A stretch of DNA of 64,000 nucleotides from an uncultured Clostridia bacterium. Its GTDB lineage: Bacteria > Bacillota > Clostridia > Christensenellales > UBA1242. The stretch covers positions 642,846 to 706,845 of the forward strand of contig CAKVLP010000001.1 in assembly GCA_934757825.1 (NCBI GenBank), written 5' to 3'. The notes beneath the pieces were generated by a model that did no database searches, was not told the origin of the DNA, and saw only the letters and a program-made list of their open reading frames with translations. Position 1 is the stretch's first letter. Each line of letters opens with the position of its first letter. Position numbers and translations under genes: made by a program. Below, in pieces: positions 55,204 through 64,000 of the stretch.

Positions 55204-56358
55204 ATGGATTACGAAAATTTTAGTCAGATTTGCAACATTAAAGTTATAGGAATTGGCGGTGGCGGAAACAACGCCGTTAACCGAATGGTAAACGCCAACA
55301 TTAACTCCGCAGAATTTGTTGCTGTTAATACAGACAAGCAGGCACTACTTATGAGTAGGGCAAAACACCGCATTCAAATCGGCGAAAAACTTACTCGTGG
55401 GCTTGGTGCTGGTGCTGACCCAGACGTTGGTGCGAAGGCTGCCGACGAAAGCAGGGCTGTTTTGAAAGAAATGCTAGAAGGCACAGACCTTGTGTTTATA
55501 ACTGCTGGTATGGGTGGCGGAACTGGTACTGGTGCTGCTCCGGTTGTGGCAAATATTGCAAAAGAGATGGGCATTCTTACTATCGCCGTTGTGACAAAAC
55601 CTTTTAGTTTTGAGGGTCGCCGTCGTATGGAAAATGCGGAGAGAGGCATTAAAGAACTAAAAAGTTGTGTAGATACACTTGTGGTTATTCCAAACGAAAA
55701 ACTGCTTAAAATCGTTCCTAAGGGAACAGCAATCGTTGAGGCGTTTAGAACAGCCGATGACGTGCTAAGACAAGGTATTCAAGGCATAAGCGACCTAATC
55801 GTTACACCAAGCCTTATCAACTTGGACTTTGCCGATGTTAAGACAATTATGAAAAACAAAGGTCTTGCGCATATGGGCTTGGGGCGTGGAAAAGGCGAAA
55901 ACCGCACAATTGAGGCTGTTAGACAAGCAGTTAGTAGTCCACTTCTAGAAACTACAATTGAAGGCGCAACAGGAATTATCCTTAATATCAAGGGTGGCTT
56001 AGACCTTACTCTTGAAGAGGTTTATGAAGCCGCTGACCTTGTAAAAGAGGTTGTTGACCCTACATGTAACATCATCTTCGGCTCTGGCATTGAAGAGGAT
56101 ATGGAAAATGAGGTTGAAATCACAGTTATTGCTACTGGATTTAGCGGAACAACCTTGCAAGACGATATGAAAAAAGAAGTTATTAGAAGCGTATCTAGCG
56201 ACATTGAAAAGGCAAACGATTATGTAAATCGCGAGATGAATAGAGTGGAAGAACTTTACGATGAGCCAGAACAGTCAGTTGAGGAAGAACAAGAGGAAGA
56301 AATTGACGACGAGGACATTCCTCCATTCCTAAGGAAAATTAAGAAAAACAGATTTTAA
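55204..56358 (+). CDS. ftsZ: cell division protein FtsZ
   Basis: 384 residues. GTP-binding [11 protein letters not shown] and [13 protein letters not shown], and the T7 synergy loop [11 protein letters not shown], are complete. After an acidic linker ([12 protein letters not shown]) the conserved C-terminal peptide [13 protein letters not shown] provides the FtsA/SepF/ZapD-type docking site. TAGGGAGAA precedes the ATG. Terminator at 56392. Confidence 0.98.
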   Translation: MDYENFSQICNIKVIGIGGGGNNAVNRMVNANINSAEFVAVNTDKQALLMSRAKHRIQIGEKLTRGLGAGADPDVGAKAADESRAVLKEMLEGTDLVFITAGMGGGTGTGAAPVVANIAKEMGILTIAVVTKPFSFEGRRRMENAERGIKELKSCVDTLVVIPNEKLLKIVPKGTAIVEAFRTADDVLRQGIQGISDLIVTPSLINLDFADVKTIMKNKGLAHMGLGRGKGENRTIEAVRQAVSSPLLETTIEGATGIILNIKGGLDLTLEEVYEAADLVKEVVDPTCNIIFGSGIEEDMENEVEITVIATGFSGTTLQDDMKKEVIRSVSSDIEKANDYVNREMNRVEELYDEPEQSVEEEQEEEIDDEDIPPFLRKIKKNRF

Positions 56359-56391
56359 AATATATAATACCAAATTACAAAAAACGACAAA

Positions 56392-56418
56392 AATCGGCTG
56401 AAAATAGCCGATTTTTTT
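56392..56418 (+). terminator. terminator of ftsAZ
   Basis: 8-bp stem AATCGGCT/AGCCGATT, GAAAAT loop, seven T. Confidence 0.92.
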
Positions 56419-56614
56419 GTGTTTGCATAGTACTTAAATGTGGAAAAAATGGATATTTTTTTGCGGATTCCTTTGTGTATGTTTTTTGCACTTTTTCAAT
56501 TTAATGCGGTGTTATATTTTTTACAATCTTATTTTAAGTTTGGAAAGTGCTATAAAAAATAAATAACCAATAAAACTACATTTTAGTAAAAATTAAGCGT
56601 AAATCCTACTTTTT

Positions 56615-56659
56615 TTTGTCGTTAGAAAAGTTGAAAAAAATACAAGCAAAAAATATAAT
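56615..56659 (+). promoter_or_regulatory. spoIIGA promoter with a candidate Spo0A box
   Basis: TTGAAA (56631-56636), a 17-base spacer and TATAAT (56654-56659), so transcription would begin on the ATG at 56666. TTTGTCGTT (56615-56623) at about -50 matches seven of nine positions of the Spo0A box TTTGTCGAA. In Bacillus the spoIIG promoter also has Spo0A sites near -40 to -55. Confidence 0.55.
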
Positions 56660-56665
56660 TTTAGT

Positions 56666-57487
56666 ATGGAAATATATATCGAATATTTGTTGCTTGACAA
56701 CCTTATAATCAATATGCTTATCATCATTTTTTCGGGATTTTTAACGGGTGGAAAGTACAAAAAACTAAACATTTTTTTAAGTGATTTGTTTGGCACAACT
56801 TGCGCAGTTTTTATGCCACTTATATCGTTAAACGCTGGAATTTTGGTTTTGATTAAAGTTGCTGTGGGTGTGATAATGGTGGGAATGCTAAAAAAATACG
56901 CCCATTTTAAGGAATTTTTCCTAACGACGATAGTGTTTTACACCATAACATTCTTGTTTGGAGGGGTATGCTATGGAGTAAACGAAATGTTTGGAATTGG
57001 GCTTAAAAATGGGCAGTTGGTCGTTAATAGTTATATGTTCCCCGTAAGCCTATTTTGCTTGTTTGCAAGCGGATACTTTTATTTACTCTTTTGGCTTATT
57101 AAGTATTTTAGACGTAAAAATAAATTGCAAAATTTGTACTTTGATGTGACTATAAAGCTTAACGACAAACTTCATTTTTTGCGCGGTTTTTTGGATACGG
57201 GCAACAAACTTGAATGCGATGGCGACAATGTTATTTTGGTGCCTATGAGGGTGTTTTTGAAAGAATTTAGGGAATATCCGATTGAAAAAATTGTAGTAAA
57301 TCCAAAGTATTTGCAAGTGAAAACGGTGGGCGAAATGGACGAAATTGTTGTGGTGGACGTGGACGAAATAAACATAAAAAACAACGAAAAAAACATTACT
57401 ATGCAAAACATTAAAATAGGGCTTAGTAAACAGGGTTTTAGCAGTGATTTTGAGTGCTTGCTTGGGTGTGAGATGTTAAGGGGGTAA
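56666..57487 (+). CDS. spoIIGA: pro-SigE processing peptidase SpoIIGA
   Basis: 273 residues. Five transmembrane helices in the first ~150 residues are followed by an aspartic-protease-like domain with GFLDTGNKLECDG, the catalytic D-T-G. In Bacillus it activates pro-SigE in the mother cell after signalling from the forespore. There is no ribosome-binding site, and the promoter is placed for a leaderless mRNA. sigE follows after four bases. Confidence 0.93.
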   Translation: MEIYIEYLLLDNLIINMLIIIFSGFLTGGKYKKLNIFLSDLFGTTCAVFMPLISLNAGILVLIKVAVGVIMVGMLKKYAHFKEFFLTTIVFYTITFLFGGVCYGVNEMFGIGLKNGQLVVNSYMFPVSLFCLFASGYFYLLFWLIKYFRRKNKLQNLYFDVTIKLNDKLHFLRGFLDTGNKLECDGDNVILVPMRVFLKEFREYPIEKIVVNPKYLQVKTVGEMDEIVVVDVDEINIKNNEKNITMQNIKIGLSKQGFSSDFECLLGCEMLRG

Positions 57488-57491
57488 GGAG

Positions 57492-58199
57492 TTGAAATTA
57501 TTTAATATTTTAAAAAAGTTTTTATCTTTTAATCCGTTTTTGACCGAAGAAAATATTGTGGAATATTTGTGCTCGGGAGAAGCATTGCCAAGCGCTTTGA
57601 CTGATGAGGAGGAAGCGGAAATATTGCTTGAAATGGAGACGCGTGAAGAGTGGGCGAAACAACAACTTATTGAACATAATTTGCGACTTGTGGTGTATAT
57701 CGCCAAAAAATTTGAAAGTTCTGACGCGGACATTGAGGACCTTATAAGCATAGGAAGTGTGGGGCTAATTAAGGCAATCAACTCATTTAAGCCAGATAAA
57801 AATATAAAAATAGCGACCTATGCAAGTAGGTGTATTGAAAATGAAATACTAATGTATTTAAGAAAAATAAGCAAATATAAGCGCGAAATAAGCATTGACG
57901 AACCACTTAATGTGGATAGTGAAGGGAACGAACTAAACCTAACCGACCTTATTTCCGATGACAAGTATGTGCCACAGGACGACCTAGATAATCGCGTGGA
58001 AAAACAACTTTTATGGAAAATCTTAAATAAACTTAACCCGCGAGAGAAGGAAATAATGGTTATGCGTTACGGGCTAAATGGCAAAGATGAGATGACACAA
58101 AAAGAGGTCGCAAGCGACCTTGGAATTAGCCAGAGTTATATAAGCAGGCTGGAAAAGAAAATTTTAAGCAGAATTCGCAAAGAAATGATGAAAATTTAA
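57492..58199 (+). CDS. sigE: sporulation sigma factor SigE (pro-form)
   Basis: 235 residues starting at TTG; AAGGGGG seven bases upstream is the better ribosome-binding site, as AAGGAG abuts the start. The N-terminal pro-sequence (~27 residues, KLFNILKKFLSF) precedes CSGEALP, as in Bacillus pro-SigE. Regions 2 (IEDLISIGSVGLIKAINSF, ASRCIENEILMYLRK) and 4 (SQSYISRLEKK) are well conserved. It directs early mother-cell transcription. Confidence 0.96.
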   Translation: MKLFNILKKFLSFNPFLTEENIVEYLCSGEALPSALTDEEEAEILLEMETREEWAKQQLIEHNLRLVVYIAKKFESSDADIEDLISIGSVGLIKAINSFKPDKNIKIATYASRCIENEILMYLRKISKYKREISIDEPLNVDSEGNELNLTDLISDDKYVPQDDLDNRVEKQLLWKILNKLNPREKEIMVMRYGLNGKDEMTQKEVASDLGISQSYISRLEKKILSRIRKEMMKI

Positions 58200-58280
58200 G
58201 TACTATGCAAAACTCCACTATTTGGCTATAACACGCTAGTTTTTGCTAACGATTATGCCACTTTCTGACAAAAACTGACA

Positions 58281-58308
58281 GTATAAAAACATTTTACTTG
58301 GTTAACCT
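58281..58308 (+). promoter_or_regulatory. possible SigF-type promoter of sigG
   Basis: GTATA (58281-58285), 14 bases, GGTTAACCT (58300-58308), compared with the SigF consensus GYATA-N15-GGnnAnAnT. One -10 position and the spacing are off by one. Confidence 0.35.
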
Positions 58309-58338
58309 ATACATAACAACTTCAAGGAGTGTTTTTGT

Positions 58339-59112
58339 ATGAGTGGAAAAGTGGAAATCACCGGAATAAATACGGCGAGTTTGCCAAAATTATCGGGCAA
58401 AGAACAACTGGCACTTATGGAACGACTTAAAGCGGGCGACAAAGAGGCGCGAGATGAATTTGCGGTTTGCAATATGAGGCTAGTGCTTAGTGTTGTACAG
58501 AGGTTTAAGGGGCGAAAGGAAAATATCGATGACATCTTCCAGGTGGGCTGTGTTGGGCTTATGAAGGCGATTGACAACTTTGACATGAATTTGGGTGTTA
58601 AGTTTTCGACCTACGCCGTGCCGATGATAATAGGTGAAATCAAAAGGTTTTTAAGAGATACGAATAGCATAAGAGTAAGCCGAAGCCTAAGAGATATTGC
58701 ATACAAGACATTAAAGGCTAGGGAAGAACTTATGCGGGATTGTTTGGACGAACCTACTATCGACCAAATCGCAAAACACCTCGACCTACCTGAGAGGGAA
58801 GTGGCTATTGCAATGGAAGCCATATCCGATCCAGTTTCCCTTTCCGACCCAGTGTATAACGACGGCGACGACACAATTTATCTTATGGACCAAGTGGGCG
58901 ACGACCGAGTAAGTGAAGAAAAATGGGTGGAGCACCTTAATCTAAAGGAGGCATTAAAACACTTAGACGAACGTGAAAAAGAAATTGTAAACTTGCGCTA
59001 CTTTGTAGGAAAAACGCAAATGGAAGTTAGCGAAGAAATTGGCATAAGCCAAGCTCAAGTAAGTAGACTCGAAAAAAACGCCATCGCTGAAATCAAAAAG
59101 AATTGTATGTAA
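58339..59112 (+). CDS. sigG: forespore sigma factor SigG
   Basis: 257 residues. The N-terminal KVEITGINTASLPKLS is the SigG-specific CsfB/SpoIIAB-contact segment; region 2 (DIFQVGCVGLMKAIDNFD, FSTYAVPMIIGEIKRFLRD) and region 4 (GISQAQVSRLEK) follow. It drives late forespore genes. It directly follows sigE, as in Bacillus and Clostridium. CAAGGAGTG precedes the ATG. Confidence 0.96.
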   Translation: MSGKVEITGINTASLPKLSGKEQLALMERLKAGDKEARDEFAVCNMRLVLSVVQRFKGRKENIDDIFQVGCVGLMKAIDNFDMNLGVKFSTYAVPMIIGEIKRFLRDTNSIRVSRSLRDIAYKTLKAREELMRDCLDEPTIDQIAKHLDLPEREVAIAMEAISDPVSLSDPVYNDGDDTIYLMDQVGDDRVSEEKWVEHLNLKEALKHLDEREKEIVNLRYFVGKTQMEVSEEIGISQAQVSRLEKNAIAEIKKNCM

Positions 59113-59114
59113 AA

Positions 59115-59148
59115 AATAGCCCCGCAAAAATTACGGGGTTATTTTTTT
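59115..59148 (+). terminator. terminator of sigG
   Basis: 10-bp stem AATAGCCCCG/CGGGGTTATT (one G-U) with a 9-base loop and T-run. Confidence 0.92.
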
Positions 59149-59265
59149 ATTATTACTTGTATCAGTGTAATCTTTATACGCTTAAATCCGACTAAATTAT
59201 ACAATATTAAAAATCTCCAATATAATGTTAATATATTATATAATAAAGTTTATTCAAAAAAATTA

Positions 59266-59294
59266 TTGACATATATAATATTTTGTGCTAAACT
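59266..59294 (+). promoter_or_regulatory. promoter of the helicase gene
   Basis: TTGACA-N17-TAAACT, the same hexamer pair as the 23S promoter at 61747 apart from the last -35 base. Confidence 0.75.
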
Positions 59295-59338
59295 GGTGCC
59301 ACTTGCGAGTTTTTCAAAAATTTAATAATGGAGGTTAT

Positions 59339-61468
59339 ATGGAGATAAAAGACAAATCTTCAACGACAAACTCCGTCGTACCAAAGAAAAACATTTTTGA
59401 GGCAGAAAGTAATCATCTAGCGGGTGTGGTGCAAGTTATGGACGGTCTGATTGACGACTTGAACAAGTCCAATGACGACTACAAACAAAGCATTAAAGAC
59501 ACCCAAGACTATTTGGCAAACAATATGGTTGACCCACAAGAGTTGGACAATTTGATGCAAATCATCAACAACACCGACCTTAACATCGCAAACAACAACA
59601 ACTGGATTGCTAGGTATCGCAAACAGCGAAATAATCCTTACTTTTCCAAAATTGTGTTTACCGATGACCAAGGGGACAAAGAGTTTTACATCGGGCTAAA
59701 AGATATTTATCAGCACGGTGTAAACTATGTGCTTGACTGGCGTGCACCAATAAGTTCGCTTTACTACTATTCAAACCTAGGCAAGGCGCACTATATGGCA
59801 CCGCTAGGACAAATCGACGTTGACCTAAAAACCAAAAGGCAGTTTAGGATAAACGAGGGCAAGTTAAAGTTTTACATCGACACCGATTCGCAGGTTAGCG
59901 ACCAAGCGTTGCAGGACGCGCTTAGTGAAAACGCTTCCAGTTATATGAAAAACATTGTTCAGACCATTCAAGAAGAGCAGGACAGGATAATAAGGGAAGA
60001 TGTTAATGCCACAGTTGTCATAAACGGAATCGCAGGTTCGGGCAAAACGTCTATTGCAATGCATCGTATAGCGTACCTTCTATACGCCAACAAGGAAAAG
60101 CTTAAAAACGAAAACGCGATGATAATTTCGCCAAACTTGCTATTTAGCAAATACATAAGCCAATTGTTGCCAGAACTAGAAGAGGAAAACGTTGCGACAA
60201 AACCGCTTGTGGGAAGCCTTATGAAAATTGCAAAAGTTTTGAAGGTTGAGAAAAAAGAAAACCTTATTGAGGAAATCTTAAATTGCAATGACAAGCGATA
60301 TAAGGAAATTCAAGATAAATATTCCTTTGAATACTTCCTTAAAATGAAAAAATACCTTTGCGACTACAACGAACACATTAGGGATACGCTTTACGATTTG
60401 ACCCATGTGTATCTCGAAGAGCAAAACGCTAAACGCAAAAGCGATGTTGAAGTTTTTGCTGACACGCAGGAAATCACACCGCAAAGAATTAAGGATTTGT
60501 ATTACATAAGCAAAGAGCACCCCGAAGACATTGACGGAAGTTTGATTTTAACGGTGCAGAGGATAGCAAGTTTTTATTACTACTTCGACACGCCAGCAAA
60601 ACAACGCGCCATTGCTCGTAAAATCTACAACGATGTTATGAGAAAATCGTACTTTAAGGATCTTTACAACGATTTCTTAAAGAAAAACGGATACAAAGAA
60701 CTTCCTAATGATATTATTCCATACGAAGACCTATCAGGACTAGCATATTTTGCGATGAACCTTATTGGTGGCGAAAAGGAAGAATATGTAAAGCACTTGT
60801 TTATTGATGAAATGCAAGACTACGATGCGACGACCCTTGCGATTATCAAGAGGCTTTATCCGGAAGCCAACTTTACAATTGTAGGCGACTTCGAGCAAAA
60901 CCTTATGATAATTGGCGACAACAAAGAAGCACTCAAATACAATTTCCCGACCGCAAAGTTTTACGACCTTTATACCAGTTATCGTAGCACCAACAACATT
61001 GTCGATTTGGGATTTGCAATTCTTGGCACACCAAAACCAAAGCAGGCGATGGTCAGAGACGGCAAACAACCTGCGATTGTGAAATGCGCGTCTACCGAAG
61101 AGAGGTTTAAAAAGATTAACGACGACCTTAAAGCCCAGTTAAAACAAAACCGCAGAGTAGCAATTCTATGCAAAACCAAAAAGGAAGCCGAACTTGTGGC
61201 AAAGTATGTAAAAGACGCAACACTTATACTGGAAGAGACCAATGAGGCGTTGTTTGATGCAAAAGTAATCATTACGACAACATATTTCAGTAAAGGTTTG
61301 GAGTTTGATGCCGTAATCGTGCCAGACGTGAGCGAAGAAAACTTCTGCCGCATTCAAGACAAGCAAAACTTGTATGTTGCTGTCACCCGTGCGTTGCACG
61401 AGGTTAATATGTACTACGAGGGGAGTCTTACTCACTTTATTCCATCTAAGTACGAAAACATGAAATAG
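59339..61468 (+). CDS. helD: HelD-like superfamily 1 helicase
   Basis: 709 residues. An N-terminal coiled coil (~15-85), then LDWRAPISSLYYYS and KTKRQFRINEGKLKF, which are typical of HelD, then Walker A GIAGSGKTS (~230-238), IDEMQDYD (Walker B), a UvrD-type motif YFSKGLEFDAVI and YVAVTRALHE. HelD removes stalled RNA polymerase from DNA. The ATG at 59339 follows TGGAGG. It lies directly before the 23S gene. It could instead be another UvrD-like helicase of the family. Confidence 0.85.
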   Translation: MEIKDKSSTTNSVVPKKNIFEAESNHLAGVVQVMDGLIDDLNKSNDDYKQSIKDTQDYLANNMVDPQELDNLMQIINNTDLNIANNNNWIARYRKQRNNPYFSKIVFTDDQGDKEFYIGLKDIYQHGVNYVLDWRAPISSLYYYSNLGKAHYMAPLGQIDVDLKTKRQFRINEGKLKFYIDTDSQVSDQALQDALSENASSYMKNIVQTIQEEQDRIIREDVNATVVINGIAGSGKTSIAMHRIAYLLYANKEKLKNENAMIISPNLLFSKYISQLLPELEEENVATKPLVGSLMKIAKVLKVEKKENLIEEILNCNDKRYKEIQDKYSFEYFLKMKKYLCDYNEHIRDTLYDLTHVYLEEQNAKRKSDVEVFADTQEITPQRIKDLYYISKEHPEDIDGSLILTVQRIASFYYYFDTPAKQRAIARKIYNDVMRKSYFKDLYNDFLKKNGYKELPNDIIPYEDLSGLAYFAMNLIGGEKEEYVKHLFIDEMQDYDATTLAIIKRLYPEANFTIVGDFEQNLMIIGDNKEALKYNFPTAKFYDLYTSYRSTNNIVDLGFAILGTPKPKQAMVRDGKQPAIVKCASTEERFKKINDDLKAQLKQNRRVAILCKTKKEAELVAKYVKDATLILEETNEALFDAKVIITTTYFSKGLEFDAVIVPDVSEENFCRIQDKQNLYVAVTRALHEVNMYYEGSLTHFIPSKYENMK

Positions 61469-61483
61469 TATTCAATTCAAATT

Positions 61484-61526
61484 AACCGCTTTAAAATGAA
61501 TTTAAGTTTTAGAGCGGTTTTTTGAT
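61484..61526 (+). terminator. terminator of the helicase gene
   Basis: AACCGCT/AGCGGTT stem extended by TTAAAA/TTTTA with one bulged base, then TTTTTTG. Confidence 0.85.
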
Positions 61527-61710
61527 TTTTAAGGAGAGTAGGGGTGGCGGTTTTTGATGATTTTAAGGTTAAAAAAGAAAAATTTTAAAAGTTTTTGAAA
61601 GAATTTTCTGCTGAATTTTATATTATTGGAGTAAAAATTTGCAAAAATTGGGCTGGTTTTGGGGTGTAAAAAGTGCCATTCTGGAAACACACGGAGCGGT
61701 GGGGTAAAAA

Positions 61711-61775
61711 TTGCCAAAAAAAAATTAAAAAAACTAAAAAAAAGTGTTGACGGGGGTATTTAGAAGTGGTAAACT
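61711..61775 (+). promoter_or_regulatory. rRNA promoter with UP-like element before 23S
   Basis: An A-tract region (61711-61743) followed by TTGACG (61747-61752), a 17-base spacer and TAAACT (61770-61775). Initiation near 61783 would give a ~215-base leader to the 23S 5' end. The region from 61527 to 61710 is AT-rich with no supported gene. Confidence 0.7.
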
Positions 61776-61996
61776 AACGTTGCATTCAATCAAGGAAGAC
61801 AAAATGATTGATATGCAAGTACATTGACAACTACATATTTTCTAGTAAATCAAATATCATATATTTGAGAAAACGAATACGAGTATAGTATATAATTTTT
61901 ATTTATTTAAAAGTTTTACAATACGAGTAATACGAATAATTCACAAAAATAATTTGTAAACCGTTTTTATATTAAACCAAGAATCGACGAAAATAC

Positions 61997-64000
<2,004 letters not shown>

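Overview
The window reads as a low-G+C, spore-forming Firmicute, most likely an uncultured Clostridia-type lineage (inference). Support comes from the sporulation genes spoIIGA-sigE-sigG, a large Bacillus-type SRP RNA, a T-box leader on ileS, SipW-type secreted proteins, and Shine-Dalgarno/SigA signals of Firmicutes type (TTGACA-N17-TATAAT, AGGAG). Genes are dense and mostly on the + strand. I saw no tRNA genes, CRISPR arrays or insertion sequences.

Layout. 1-8.9 kb: end of addA, an SGNH lipoprotein, an unknown membrane coiled-coil protein, a PRC-barrel-like protein, an SPFH/zinc-ribbon protein, a glycosyltransferase-like membrane protein, gap and a TM2 protein. 8.9-20 kb: eno, yigZ-recX-acpS, a mazEF-like pair, an orphan membrane protein, lgt, a DivIVA-like protein, ung, small genes, the SRP RNA and a HEPN-like/CBS protein. 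20-35 kb: T-box-ileS, an RluA-type synthase, groESL on the - strand, a SPOR-like protein, lspA-rluD, tig-clpP-clpX-engB, and a coat-like gene on the - strand with a SigK-like promoter. 35-40.5 kb: a phosphoesterase and four SipW-dependent (TasA/camelysin-like) secreted proteins. Two of these lie head-to-head on a perfect 154-bp inverted repeat. 40.6-59 kb: the dcw cluster (mraZ-rsmH-ftsL-ftsI-murE-mraY-murD-ftsW, an accessory cassette, murA-ftsQ-ftsA-ftsZ), followed by spoIIGA-sigE and sigG. 59-64 kb: a HelD-like helicase and the first ~2 kb of a 23S rRNA gene with its own promoter and no 16S upstream.

How the genes work together. The main theme is envelope growth and division (murE, mraY, murD, murA, ftsI, ftsW, ftsL, ftsQ, ftsA, ftsZ), feeding directly into asymmetric-division sporulation control. 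SpoIIGA processes pro-SigE in the mother cell; SigG acts in the forespore. Lipoprotein maturation (lgt, lspA), protein quality control (tig, clpP, clpX, groESL), lower glycolysis (gap, eno) and translation (ileS, 23S, SRP RNA) are also represented.

The most interesting accessory region is 35.9-39.5 kb. Two divergent secreted-protein genes share an identical ribosome-binding site, start and signal-peptide segment in inverted orientation. Recombination there would exchange their mature domains behind one strong promoter. Other points to check are a recurrent word (AGTRCTATGCAAA), a set of apparently leaderless genes, a direct-repeat-flanked cassette that interrupts the dcw cluster and carries a broken acetyltransferase, and a T-box with an unusual antiterminator bulge.
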